DNA of 64,000 nucleotides, from positions 40,087-104,086 of the forward strand of contig JAJYYB010000018.1 of NCBI GenBank assembly GCA_021801355.1, in the 5' to 3' direction. Shown here one piece after another: positions 49,047 to 58,463 of this stretch. The stretch is from Microcaldota archaeon. Lineage in GTDB: Archaea > Micrarchaeota > Micrarchaeia > Micrarchaeales > Micrarchaeaceae. Every line of letters starts with the position of its first letter. The first letter of the stretch is position 1. Both the position numbers and the translations under genes were made by a program. The notes under the pieces are model-generated. The model was not told the origin of the DNA. It searched no databases and worked only from the letters and a program-made list of their open reading frames with translations.

Positions 49047-51209
49047 ATGCGAAACGGGCTTGCCAGCAGGATAAAGGCACAGTCCGCCATGGAGTACCTG
49101 ATGACCTACGGGTGGGCGATACTGCTGCTTGCCATAGTGCTCGCTGCGCTCTTTGAGCTTGGCGTATTCAATTTTGGTCCGCCGAACGCGTGCGTTGCGC
49201 GCGACGGGTTCCTCTGCGCCAATCCTATTTATGGTAACGATGGCATAAGCGTGAACTTAGGCCAGGACTCCGGCCAAGAGTACTATGGCGATTGGGTCTT
49301 CATAGCATCGCAGAACGTCAACTATACAGGTGGCATACCAACAAACTTCTCCGCCAACTTCTTGAATGGCGTGCAGGTGCCCGGCGCAACGCTATCGCCT
49401 GGAGAGATAGTCACGGTATTCTTCCCTACGGGCCGCGGCGGCGGCATCCAGTCAAATCCCCCGGTTGGCACGCAATTCTATGGAAACGTGTGGCTCGGCT
49501 ACTGCTTAAGCCCTTGTTTCAGCCCGACTAACTTCACCCGGGCTGCATCGCTGACCCTGCAAGAGAGCGGTGCTGCGCTGTTCGGCTCGATAAACAACTA
49601 CCAGCAGTACTATTACCTGACTGTGGTCGCATCCCCTTCGGCGGGAGGATCGGTCTCGCCTACTTCCAGCTATTATGCCGTAGGCTCGACGCAGCGCATA
49701 AGTGAAACCAACGGCAGTGAATACAGGTTCACAGGATGGTCTTGCACAGGCACGAATTGCTATTCTGGTCTATCTTCAAGCAACTCGATAACCTTGAGCA
49801 GCAACGTGACTGAGGTGGCAAATTTCCATCTTCTTCCGGGTTTCACCGGACCTGAGTTTGCACTCAACTTGACTTCATTACCATCAATAGGCGGAACTGT
49901 TTACCCTGCTAACGGACCGCAGGCCCAGAGCTCTGTAGTTTTGATATCTGCTTTCCAGAACTCCAGCTACACGTTCAATGGATGGATAGGCTCAGGTATG
50001 GGAAGTTATACTGGAAGCAACAACCCTGCTAATGTTACTATTGAGGCGAACATACTCGAGACTGCAAACTTCCAGAGGAACTCTAATGTCGGCACGTTCC
50101 CGCTTACGATGCTGGTCAGCCCATCCGGATCCGGTAGTGTCAGTCCTGGCAACGTGGTAGAGACAGCAAACCAGGTTTATCTTATACTTGCAAATGCTGG
50201 CCCGGCTTATATCTTCAAGAATTGGACGGGCACAGGCCCTGGAAATTACACCGGTACGATGGACCCTAGCAGCATAACAATGAACGGTCCGATAACAGAG
50301 GTTGCTACATTCGTATACGCACCACTCTACGACCCGACATCATGCTCAGGCTGCGTAAGGAACATAATATATAGGCAGAACACTACGCTAACTGGCGACG
50401 TGGTAACGTCAGGCAACATAACGATACAGAGCGGCATAAATGTCACGACCGAAGGCTACAGCATAATCTCCGGCGGCACTTTCACAAATGACGGCATGGT
50501 CAAAGCAGGACTTGAAAGCAATGGTGGAGCTGCTACTTCAGGAAATGGCGGCGCCGGAGGTGCAGTAATAGGATATGGAGGTTCTGGGGGAGGGGGAGGC
50601 GGAGGTGGCGGCTACGGAGGAAATGGCTGGGCGGGAGGCAACGGAGGATCATCAAACTCTACTAGCGGAGGATCTGGGGCTTCTGGAAGCGGAGGGAGCG
50701 CAGGCAGTGGCAATGGCGGAAGCGCGCCTAGCGAGCCATCATTGAGCAGCGCGCTCTTGCAGACATGGTATTCCAACGGGATGTACAAGTTGCTTGAAGG
50801 AGGAGGAGGCGGAGGTGGCGGCGAGGGCTATTCAAGTTCAGCTCCGGGAGGCCAGGGAGGCAGCAGCGGTGCAGGTTCTGCGGGAAGCTATGGAGTCTAT
50901 ATACAGGCAACCACTATAATAGCAGGATCGATAAATGCAACAGGACAGAACGGCCTTGAAGGCGGAGGCGCAGAGTGGTTTGGCGGGGGAGGGGGAGGCG
51001 GAGGTGGCGGTGGGGGCGGAGGGATAGTGATATTGGCTTATGGAAGTGGCGGGGCGCCTTCTGGGAGCGGCATACTTAAGAGTGGTGGCTCTGGCGGCAG
51101 CGGTGGCAGCGGAGTAAGCGGAGGCGGAAGTGGCGGAGGCGGAGGTGGCGGAGGCAATGGCAACTACTGGCTGTTCTCGTATGGCGCCAATCCACCCGTT
51201 ACACCGTAA
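49047..51209 (+). CDS. Class III pilin-like adhesin with glycine-rich C-terminus
   Basis: About 720 residues (GTG 49008 and ATG 49020 are also in frame). The class III signal KAQSAMEYLMTYGWAILLLA is followed by the common beta domain and three repeats of the InlB/Flg_new type (GGSVSPTSSYYAVGS, GTVYPANGPQ, GSGSVSPGNVVETANQ). A parallel-beta-like part comes next (TLTGDVVTSGNITIQSGINV). The last 230 residues are extremely Gly/Ser-rich, with runs of eight or more Gly interrupted by TWYSNGMYKLLEGG. It is probably a fibrous or ice-binding-like surface coat. It starts close behind the previous adhesin. Confidence 0.8.
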   Translation: MRNGLASRIKAQSAMEYLMTYGWAILLLAIVLAALFELGVFNFGPPNACVARDGFLCANPIYGNDGISVNLGQDSGQEYYGDWVFIASQNVNYTGGIPTNFSANFLNGVQVPGATLSPGEIVTVFFPTGRGGGIQSNPPVGTQFYGNVWLGYCLSPCFSPTNFTRAASLTLQESGAALFGSINNYQQYYYLTVVASPSAGGSVSPTSSYYAVGSTQRISETNGSEYRFTGWSCTGTNCYSGLSSSNSITLSSNVTEVANFHLLPGFTGPEFALNLTSLPSIGGTVYPANGPQAQSSVVLISAFQNSSYTFNGWIGSGMGSYTGSNNPANVTIEANILETANFQRNSNVGTFPLTMLVSPSGSGSVSPGNVVETANQVYLILANAGPAYIFKNWTGTGPGNYTGTMDPSSITMNGPITEVATFVYAPLYDPTSCSGCVRNIIYRQNTTLTGDVVTSGNITIQSGINVTTEGYSIISGGTFTNDGMVKAGLESNGGAATSGNGGAGGAVIGYGGSGGGGGGGGGYGGNGWAGGNGGSSNSTSGGSGASGSGGSAGSGNGGSAPSEPSLSSALLQTWYSNGMYKLLEGGGGGGGGEGYSSSAPGGQGGSSGAGSAGSYGVYIQATTIIAGSINATGQNGLEGGGAEWFGGGGGGGGGGGGGGIVILAYGSGGAPSGSGILKSGGSGGSGGSGVSGGGSGGGGGGGGNGNYWLFSYGANPPVTP

Positions 51210-51239
51210 ATTGTATATGTTTCATATTGGTATGATTTT

Positions 51240-51812
51240 ATGTTTCACAAACTTTGCTTGCTGATCCTGTTAGCAATATCACTGATATCATTCATGCCAA
51301 GCACAGCTGCGCAAGGAACATCCACGATAACGATTTCTAATAGCAGCGTGCACATTTTAGTAGGGATGTACAGCGGAACCGTTGCGTATGTGACTTATAC
51401 GATAAATCTGCGAAGCGGCACGTCTGGACGGACAGGATTGGAACCAGTGGGCGTTGCTGCACTCACTTCCAATGGCATAACAGTAAATGCCAGTGCTGGG
51501 CAGCAGGACCCACCGTACTCCGGAAACCTTATAGTTGTTGCCAGTCCGACTGCAAAACTCGGCAACTATTCACTTGTGCTTTCAGCTTATGGAGCTGATC
51601 CATCAGTTAGCAATGTGACTCTTGAGATAGTAGTCTCACAAGCAGCTCCGACAACGATACCCACAACTGTCGTTATATCGAATGGAACATCGCAGGAGGC
51701 GGGCATAGGAGCGGGCACCTATATCGGGGTTGCGCTGGTTGTAATCATAGTGATAGCCGGAGTGGCTTATGCCATAATCAGGAGAAGGAGCGATAGCCTT
51801 ATCAGAATTTGA
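51240..51812 (+). CDS. Secreted, C-terminally anchored protein
   Basis: 190 residues. It has an N-terminal Sec signal (MFHKLCLLILLAISLISFMP, cleavage near TAAQG) and a beta-rich domain of about 110 residues with sequons. A C-terminal membrane helix (YIGVALVVIIVIAGVAYAII) follows, then RRRSD. It differs from the neighbouring class III pilins in its export signal. It could anchor or assist them, but nothing shows this. It starts 30 bp after the Gly-rich adhesin, so it is probably co-transcribed. Confidence 0.75.
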   Translation: MFHKLCLLILLAISLISFMPSTAAQGTSTITISNSSVHILVGMYSGTVAYVTYTINLRSGTSGRTGLEPVGVAALTSNGITVNASAGQQDPPYSGNLIVVASPTAKLGNYSLVLSAYGADPSVSNVTLEIVVSQAAPTTIPTTVVISNGTSQEAGIGAGTYIGVALVVIIVIAGVAYAIIRRRSDSLIRI

Positions 51813-51938
51813 ATCGCAATTCGCAACTGATTGCTGGCAAAACGATACCATATTGGATTGTAGGATATTCTTAACTATCTATCGATTTTTAATTATATAG
51901 AAGCTACAGGACAAGTTTGGAAACAATAAAGTGGCTAT

Positions 51939-52590
51939 ATGCCATACAATCAAAGCAACACGGGGAAGGCATAGTCATCAATGGAATATCTTGCAACGTA
52001 CAGCTGGGCGATACTTTTAGTCGGAGTGGCTGCTGCAGCGCTATTCGCATTAGGGCTCTTCGGTCAGTCAAATTCAACTACTACAACAGGATGCAGCGCG
52101 CAGCCCAACTTCATATGCTCGAACCCTGTGTACTACATATTTTCCAGGCGCTTACAATTATAATGACGGTTCTGGGAGCAGTAGCGGCATCCAAAGTGTG
52201 AATGCTTCGCCCGGACCATGTCCTACGAGCGGGGCCGGAGGCAACACTATAGCAGCGGGAGGTCCTGGTGCTGCATGCACCGGTGTCACGGGAAATGCTG
52301 GCTCGTCTACTTCTGGACCATCATTGTCCACTTCACTGATTCAAGGATAGTATTCAAGCGATGCAACAATGCAGAAATTCCTTGAAGGCGGAGGAGGGGG
52401 AGGTGGAGCAGTAGTAAGTGCAGGTTCAGTTGGTAATTCTGGAACTTCATTCACTCAATCTTTTGGCGGATCTGGTGGCTCTGGCGGTGGTGCATGCGAC
52501 GGTACCGCATGTTATGGGGGTAGCGGTGCATTGGGTGTAGATGGAGGTGCCACACCTTTCCAGTACACGTCTCAGCCTCTTACACCATAA
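51939..52590 (+). pseudogene. Decayed class III pilin with glycine-rich tail
   Basis: The ATG at 51939 opens MPYNQSNTGKA, then TAG stands where relatives have CAG (the Gln of the Q-S-S-M-E-Y-L signal). SSMEYLATYSWAILLVGVAA and FICSNPVYY follow. A frameshift near 52140 leads into PGAYNYNDGSGSSSG, and a second TAG at about 52348 stands where the paralog has TGG (LIQ-G-stop-YSS against LLQTWYSN). The tail KFLEGGGGGGGAVV to 52590 remains open. It has lost most of the middle domains of its paralog at 49-51 kb. Confidence 0.75.
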
Positions 52591-52700
52591 ATACGCAGTT
52601 TTGGATATGATTCAATTCGTGTGCAGGACAGAAATAGATTGATTCAGACACAGCCACGGCATTTCTAAAATAGATTTTCCTGTCATAACATCATGAAGTT

Positions 52701-53132
52701 TCAGTAGAGCGTTATCATGGCCCTTGTCTTGACTATTCCATCTATCCTATCTATCCCGTTGAGGAGTATCTCCTTCAGGTTCTCGGTGTTCTTGGCTAGT
52801 ATCTTTACCATTATGTCAGCATCGCCAGTAACTATGTAGCCTTCTTTTACGTATTCCATGCTCAATATCTCCTTGAGCAGGGTCTCCTGGCTTTTCTTCA
52901 GTCTCTGCAGCAGGTTCACGTCTATGCTTATGAATATGTAGGCGGTTATGCCGAATCCGGCCTTGCTCCAGTCTATATCTCCCTTGTAGCCCCTTATTAT
53001 ACCACTCTGCTCAAGCTTCTTCATCCTTATATGAACAGTTGAGAGCGGCGAGTTCACTTTCTTAGCGAGGTCCGAATAGCGCGTTATGCCAGAATCTACG
53101 TACTCTATAAGTTCTTCGTCAAGTTGGTCCAT
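52701..53132 (-). CDS. Lrp/AsnC-family transcription regulator
   Basis: 143 residues. An N-terminal winged helix (DEELIEYVDSGITRYSDLAK, NSPLSTVHIRMKKLEQSGII) is followed by the RAM ligand-binding/oligomer domain (FGITAYIFISIDV, EYVKEGYIVTGDADIMVKIL, IDGIVKTRAMITLY). Feast/famine regulators sense amino acids. It is divergent from the asparagine synthetase-like gene, with 112 bp between start codons, so autoregulation and control of that gene are plausible. Confidence 0.9.
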   Translation of the reverse strand: MDQLDEELIEYVDSGITRYSDLAKKVNSPLSTVHIRMKKLEQSGIIRGYKGDIDWSKAGFGITAYIFISIDVNLLQRLKKSQETLLKEILSMEYVKEGYIVTGDADIMVKILAKNTENLKEILLNGIDRIDGIVKTRAMITLY

Positions 53133-53202
53133 AGTTGTATTTTATACAATGCCATATTTAAGCATTTTGATAAAATTCAAAGATTATGCGTCTTTATTGC
53201 AG

Positions 53203-53214
53203 AAATATTTATAT
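53203..53214 (+). promoter_or_regulatory. TATA box of the asparagine synthetase-like gene
   Basis: aaatatttatatag lies about 35 bp before the ATG at 53245 and within the divergent region shared with the Lrp-type regulator. Confidence 0.5.
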
Positions 53215-53244
53215 AGGGCCCGATACAATCTCTTCTGTGATTTT

Positions 53245-54150
53245 ATGGCAGAAGATGAAAGATTGGTAGGCAAGCTCACCGTTGCAAGCGATGTTATAAA
53301 CGCAGCAGTAGATTTCTTCCATGATGAGGGGTTTATACAGCTGCTGCCGGTCATGCTTGGGAAGAGCACAGATCCGTTAGGGCCAGATCCGGGCTCTTCG
53401 GTGATAAAGACCGCTGAGATAGAGTATCTGGGCGCAAAGCTCAGGCTGATGAACTCGATGATACTGCACAAGCAGGTGGCGGTGAGGAAGCTTGGAAAGA
53501 AGATATGGATACTCTCGCCGAACATAAGGCTGGAGAAGGGGGAGAGGAAGACCACGAAGAAGCACCTCTTCGAGTTCACGCAAGCTGATTTCGAGATACC
53601 TAATGCCAAGAAGGAGGACGTGATGGCTCTGGTAGAGAGGTTCTACAAGAAGCTGAACAAGAGGATGCGCAAGAGCGAGGCCTTCACCGCACTTGGAATA
53701 GAGCCGTTCAAGTTCAAGACGCCGTTCAAAGTCTATGAAACCCACAAGCTGGAGGAGAAGTACGGCGCAGACTGGGAAGCACCGGCATCAGAAGCTGCGA
53801 AGCAGCCATTCTGGGCGCTCTGCCACAAGAGGGAGTTCTATGACAAGGAGGATGTCTCAAACCCGGGGCACTACCTAAACTACGATTTGGTGTATCCGCT
53901 CGGATTCGGCGAGGCACTTTCCGGAGGGGAGAGGGAAAGCGATTACAAGAGGATACTTGAGAGGATGGGCAGGGACAAGCTCAGCATGGACATATATACC
54001 GCTTACCTGAAGGAAGCGGAGCAGGGCTTCCTTCCTTCTGCCGGTGCAGGATTCGGTATAGAACGCCTAGTGAGGTTCCTCACGAAGGAGGAGCACATAG
54101 GCGGCGTCCAGTTGTTCAGGAGGGTGCCAGGGGAGGATATAACCATCTGA
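53245..54150 (+). CDS. Archaeal asparagine synthetase A (AsnRS-like, no anticodon domain)
   Basis: A 301-residue class II aminoacyl-synthetase core without the N-terminal OB anticodon domain. Motif 2 lies in LSPNIRLEKGERKTTKKHLF then EFTQADFEI, and motif 3 in GAGFGIERLVRFLTKE. The Pyrococcus protein of this type makes asparagine from aspartate and ammonia, which is the basis for the call. The frame is open from 53086, but the ATG at 53245 follows a TATA box at proper distance. The divergent Lrp regulator fits an amino-acid-related role. Confidence 0.85.
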   Translation: MAEDERLVGKLTVASDVINAAVDFFHDEGFIQLLPVMLGKSTDPLGPDPGSSVIKTAEIEYLGAKLRLMNSMILHKQVAVRKLGKKIWILSPNIRLEKGERKTTKKHLFEFTQADFEIPNAKKEDVMALVERFYKKLNKRMRKSEAFTALGIEPFKFKTPFKVYETHKLEEKYGADWEAPASEAAKQPFWALCHKREFYDKEDVSNPGHYLNYDLVYPLGFGEALSGGERESDYKRILERMGRDKLSMDIYTAYLKEAEQGFLPSAGAGFGIERLVRFLTKEEHIGGVQLFRRVPGEDITI

Positions 54151-54185
54151 TCCGCTCTGCTTGAACCTTAATTGGAATTGGCAGT

Positions 54186-55769
54186 CTATGCTTGCCTTTT
54201 CTCAACTAGGGAGGTTCCAGTCATAGCGTCAGGCTTATCCAACCCCATTATCCTGAGCACTGATGGAGCTATGTCGCGCAGGCCTGCCTTATAACCAGGC
54301 CTCATGCGCAGCTTCCAGATATCAGAAATAACTATCAATGGTACAGGGTTTGACGTGTGCGATGTGCTTGGCTGCTTTGACACGCTATCGAATTTCTTTT
54401 CGGCATTCCCATGGTCAGCAGTTATCACGATAGTGCATTCGGATCCTTCAGCCTCCCACGCTTGGACTATTTCGCCTATGCATGAGTCTACGCACTCTAC
54501 AGCAGCTGTCGTTGCTTCAAGCTTTCCTGTGTGACCCACCATGTCCGCATTTGCGAAGTTCGCAAGAACAAATCCATATTCACTGGATTTCATTGCTCCG
54601 ATTACACGATTCGTTATTTTGCGTGCACTCATTTCGGGCGTCTTATCGTAAAGTGGCACATTAGGAGACCGGACGACCGACCTTTTCTCCAGCCTTACCG
54701 GCTTTTCAATCAGGCCATTGAAAAAGTAAGTAACATGCGCGTATTTCTCGGTCTCGGCGGTGTGGAACTGATGAATTCCGCTTGCACCTATCACCGAGCT
54801 GAGCGTATTGCTTACGCTTTCCTGCTTTATTATCGCATCGACATTATTGAGCTTGTCATCATAAACGGTCAGGGATATGACCTTTATTTTCTTTGGCATC
54901 CTGCTCTCATCCCTATCGAATCTTGAATTAAAGCCGCCTCTCTTCGCGCTCAGTGCCTCTGCCAGTTGCCTTGCCCTATCCGGCCTGAAGTTGAACAGTA
55001 TGATAACATCATTATCACACAGACCTTTGTAGCCTTTGGCATGCTCAGGAACAAAGAATTCGTCAGTAATGCCATTCTTGTACGAGCGCTTAACAGCCTC
55101 AACTGAATCCGTGAAAGAATCGCCTTCGCCGTACACCAATGAATCGTAAGCTCGCTTGGTCCTGTCCCAGTGCTCGTCCCTATCCATCGCATAATATCTG
55201 CCTGAAAGAGTGGTGATGGATCCCCGCCCAAGCCTCTTCATGTATCCATTGGCCTTATTGATATAGCTAATGCAGCTTTTCGGAGGGGTGTCTCTCCCGT
55301 CCAATATCGCATCTAAAGCTATCCTCTTCGCATCCATTTCGGATGCTATTTCCATCAAAGCGAAAAGGTGCCTTATCTGGCTGTGCACCCCTGAATCGGA
55401 AAGCAGACCTACGAAATGAAGCGTCGAGTTTGAAGCTATTGAACTTTTTATCCCGGCGACCAAGACCTTGTTCTTTCGCATTCGCCCACTGTTTATTTCA
55501 TCATCGATCCTCACTTGATCCTGCAATATTATGCGCCCAGCACCGATGGTAAGATGCCCTACCTCAGAATTGCCCATCTGACCGTCCGGCAGACCCACGC
55601 ATTTGCCTGAAGCGCACAGTTGCATCTCACCGAACTTTTTAGATATGTAGTCGAAATTTGGTTTGCTTGCTAGGCTGATGGCGTTGTACTTGCCAGCAGG
55701 AGCTATGCCCCATCCGTCCAGAACTATTAGGACTACGTGCTCGTCTTCTCGGGTAATTTTTCCACTCAT
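54186..55769 (-). CDS. gpmI: 2,3-bisphosphoglycerate-independent phosphoglycerate mutase
   Basis: A 527-residue bacterial/plant-type iPGM (not the shorter archaeal ApgM). VLIVLDGWG at the N-terminus carries the first metal Asp. The phosphorylated Ser is in GQMGNSEVGH, DGRDTPP follows, and the C-terminal metal ligands are in NFANADMVGHTG and ITADHGNAEK. It interconverts 3- and 2-phosphoglycerate ahead of enolase (25-26.4 kb). It starts 1 bp after the stop of the coiled-coil gene upstream. Confidence 0.94.
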   Translation of the reverse strand: MSGKITREDEHVVLIVLDGWGIAPAGKYNAISLASKPNFDYISKKFGEMQLCASGKCVGLPDGQMGNSEVGHLTIGAGRIILQDQVRIDDEINSGRMRKNKVLVAGIKSSIASNSTLHFVGLLSDSGVHSQIRHLFALMEIASEMDAKRIALDAILDGRDTPPKSCISYINKANGYMKRLGRGSITTLSGRYYAMDRDEHWDRTKRAYDSLVYGEGDSFTDSVEAVKRSYKNGITDEFFVPEHAKGYKGLCDNDVIILFNFRPDRARQLAEALSAKRGGFNSRFDRDESRMPKKIKVISLTVYDDKLNNVDAIIKQESVSNTLSSVIGASGIHQFHTAETEKYAHVTYFFNGLIEKPVRLEKRSVVRSPNVPLYDKTPEMSARKITNRVIGAMKSSEYGFVLANFANADMVGHTGKLEATTAAVECVDSCIGEIVQAWEAEGSECTIVITADHGNAEKKFDSVSKQPSTSHTSNPVPLIVISDIWKLRMRPGYKAGLRDIAPSVLRIMGLDKPDAMTGTSLVEKRQA

Positions 55770-55770
55770 T

Positions 55771-56985
55771 TCAAGCTAGACCCTGAATCAACACCTTGAC
55801 CTTGTAATATCTTAGGAATTTTTCTTCTATATCCTTTTTGATTGATGCTTGATCGTTTGCAAGGACGGCATCCCTGTGCCTCAACCTGTCCTGTTCAGCC
55901 TGCATATCGAGCGAATTCTTTTGGTAGCCTTTTATCTCATTTATTGTGTGCTCTAGACCGTTGATTGACTGCCTTATCGCGCTTATCTGGCCGTCAAGCG
56001 ACCTTATCTCACTTATCGCATCCATGACTTCTCCCTTTTTTACCGCTTCGACCGAGTGAATTGCAAGGCCCCTGTTCTTTATTTCGAGTTTGCCTGAGTC
56101 AATTTCCTTACTTAGACTATCGACTATGTGCATGAACTGGTCGTGAGTCGACTTGTCAGTTATATTTTCAAGCGGTTTCGTTATATAATCGGTGAAATTG
56201 GAGCGACCACCTACATAATGGTCGTATTTTCTTGCAGCTCTTTCAAGCGGCAGGAGTATTGAGGCCATATTGGCCTCAAGCGCGGACCTCCTTGTTTCGA
56301 TATGGCGGAGCTTTGATTTCTCTTCGTCAAATTTCTTCGTCAAGTCGTTTTTGATTCCCTCGGAGTCTATCGGATGTGATTTGCTTGCATCAATGCCCTC
56401 TTTCATCGCGTATTTTATCTTGTCGCGCTCCTCAATCGATGCTTCAAGCTTGTGCAGGCTTTCAGAGACAGCTCTGTACTCTTCAACCTCACGCGACCAT
56501 AATCCAAGTTCACCTTTAAGGTTTTTGTTGCAACGTTCTATGACCGAAAATGTGCGCTTGAAGTTACCGAGGCTGCTGCTGTAACCCAGTAGTACTGAAT
56601 TGAACTGCATGTTTGTCTTAAGAACCGAATTTATCAGATCCTCTATCTCAGCTTGCTCATAGCTATATTTGGAATAGATATTGCCGCTGCCCGCTGCATG
56701 CCTGTGCTGAGTGAATATCGAGTGCAGCGACTTTATGTAGGCGCTTTTGCTACTCTTTATGTATGAAGCGCTTATTCTTGGTGTATATTCCGTGTCAGGC
56801 GCCTCTTCGCTCCTATCGAACGCATCGCAAGCGCTCTCGAACTCTGACTTTGATCTCTCGATTTCATTTATCAACTGCTCTGCGTTTGATTCTAATTTGC
56901 GCAACTTGTTGTCGAAGCAGGTGTCTAGATAAAGAGGGAGCTGGCTTAGATCGAGTTTAACCTCTGGCGCTGGCTTTCCGAACAT
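55771..56985 (-). CDS. Coiled-coil hypothetical protein
   Basis: A 404-residue, almost entirely helical and charged protein with several heptad-rich stretches (about 22-50, 150-265 and 300-390). No Walker motif, membrane helix or zinc site is present. It begins MFGKPAPEVKLDLSQLPLYL. It may be a structural or scaffold protein; no family recognised. It lies immediately upstream of gpmI on the same strand and is divergent from adkA. Confidence 0.65.
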   Translation of the reverse strand: MFGKPAPEVKLDLSQLPLYLDTCFDNKLRKLESNAEQLINEIERSKSEFESACDAFDRSEEAPDTEYTPRISASYIKSSKSAYIKSLHSIFTQHRHAAGSGNIYSKYSYEQAEIEDLINSVLKTNMQFNSVLLGYSSSLGNFKRTFSVIERCNKNLKGELGLWSREVEEYRAVSESLHKLEASIEERDKIKYAMKEGIDASKSHPIDSEGIKNDLTKKFDEEKSKLRHIETRRSALEANMASILLPLERAARKYDHYVGGRSNFTDYITKPLENITDKSTHDQFMHIVDSLSKEIDSGKLEIKNRGLAIHSVEAVKKGEVMDAISEIRSLDGQISAIRQSINGLEHTINEIKGYQKNSLDMQAEQDRLRHRDAVLANDQASIKKDIEEKFLRYYKVKVLIQGLA

Positions 56986-57094
56986 TGAACCATTATCTTA
57001 TGCAATGCAATTAAATTAATACCATATCTAACGGTTAGGCGCGGGCCTAGCTGACGCAGAATAAGCGAAATTAAATACCTTAGGACAGAAGTAA

Positions 57095-57712
57095 ATGCAG
57101 GGTAAGGCAGTGGTAAACAACATAATAATAGTTGTAGGGATACCTGGATCAGGAAAATCGACCGCGCTGGCAGGCATAGAGCAAGCAACAGGAGCCCGTG
57201 TAGTAAGCTTGGGCACCGAAATGGCGAAGAGGGCTGGTGCCGATGATAGGGATCTGCTTCGCAAGGACCCTGATGCTGAAGGGAAGGCAGAAAAGTTGCG
57301 CAGGGAGGTGCTTGAGGACGTTTTGAATTCGAGTTCTGACACTGTAATAATAGATACTCACGCTTTGGTTAAAACTCCTGAAGGTTATATAAGCGGCTTC
57401 AGCGAGGGCGACCTGAAACTGCTAAATGGCAAGGTAAAGGCGATAGTCTACGTTTACGCCGAACCTGAGAAAATCGCGGAGCGGAGGGCCAGCGATCGCA
57501 GCAGAAAAAGGGACGACGAGACTACAGCTGATATAGCCGAGCATGAAAAACGTAGCAGGGAGTTCTGTAAGGCGATGAGCGACAGGCTTGGGGCACAAAT
57601 GCACAGCATAGACAATACTAACATATCTATGGACGAAACGAAGGACAAGATGAGGGCGATTGTGAAGCAGGCGGTAGCAGAATCAAAATCGATAAACAAA
57701 ACCAAGCTCTGA
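57095..57712 (+). CDS. adkA: Archaeal-type adenylate kinase (AdkA)
   Basis: A 205-residue P-loop kinase. IIIVVGIPGSGKSTALAGIE is the Walker A region (GIPGSGKST near 15-23). VVSLGTEMAKRAGADDRDLL, VIIDTHALVKTPEGYISGF and the arginine-rich RRASDRSRKRDDETTADIAE with DIAEHEKRSREF match the archaeal AdkA family rather than bacterial Adk. It balances AMP, ADP and ATP. It has its own upstream region, divergent from the coiled-coil gene. Confidence 0.9.
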   Translation: MQGKAVVNNIIIVVGIPGSGKSTALAGIEQATGARVVSLGTEMAKRAGADDRDLLRKDPDAEGKAEKLRREVLEDVLNSSSDTVIIDTHALVKTPEGYISGFSEGDLKLLNGKVKAIVYVYAEPEKIAERRASDRSRKRDDETTADIAEHEKRSREFCKAMSDRLGAQMHSIDNTNISMDETKDKMRAIVKQAVAESKSINKTKL

Positions 57713-57728
57713 TTAAAACTGATGCTTT

Positions 57729-58349
57729 TCATGTAAGGTATCTATGCCGGGAGAGCATGCCCGATAGCTTTCTATAAGGCAAAAGCAATGCCCCCGTATA
57801 AAGGAGCAGGAACCAGGCCCCGTAAAGCACTATGTTTATCTGCCCCGTTTCCAGTAGAAGCAGCATGAAAGAGCCGAATACGCTACCAAGCCATAGCATG
57901 ATTGAGGATGTCGCGGAGAACAGGAATAGGTAGGTTGTGAGAAGGCTGAATCCAGGCTTGACCATGTCTGAAGATGGTGTCTTGGCGGCAAAGTCTACCT
58001 GGATGTAGCTTATTCCAACCAATATGAGCATCACGACCCCATAAAAGATACCGAATATGCTACCGAAGCCGAGATAATTGAATGCGTTGTACCCTGTATT
58101 TCCAGAAGCTAGGGCGGTCACCGAATAGGCGTTGGAGTTGCCAGTTGCGAAGGACAGACAAAGGACGGAAAGTATCGAGATTATGTACAGCGCAACAACT
58201 GCATCGAGTCTTAGCTGCATCTCATCTCGGGCGTATTCGCCGTATTTTGTTGCGTTTGGATCCGGCTTTGGAACGACGCCGTCACCGCGCATCGAATCAA
58301 CTCCGGCGATTTTCTTAGTTTCGTCAAGCTCTTTGTCCGTATGGCTCAC
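57729..58349 (-). CDS. Multi-pass membrane protein, unknown function
   Basis: 206 residues. A charged N-terminus of about 45 residues (MSHTDKELDETKKIAG) is followed by four or five membrane helices (ALYIISILSVLCLSFATG, GIFYGVVMLILVGISYIQV, TYLFLFSATSSIMLWLGSVF, INIVLYGAWFLLLYTGALLL) and a short basic tail. No transporter signature. It is convergent with adkA and divergent from the L12-like gene. Confidence 0.7.
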   Translation of the reverse strand: MSHTDKELDETKKIAGVDSMRGDGVVPKPDPNATKYGEYARDEMQLRLDAVVALYIISILSVLCLSFATGNSNAYSVTALASGNTGYNAFNYLGFGSIFGIFYGVVMLILVGISYIQVDFAAKTPSSDMVKPGFSLLTTYLFLFSATSSIMLWLGSVFGSFMLLLLETGQINIVLYGAWFLLLYTGALLLPYRKLSGMLSRHRYLT

Positions 58350-58463
58350 TCAATTTGGAAATTACCAGGTGTATTCAAATCAGATTGATTTTTATGTTAG
58401 CAAACAGATATAAATACGGACGCCGTTAACTTTTCAAGTAAATTTAGGCTTTTAGGTTTTTTT

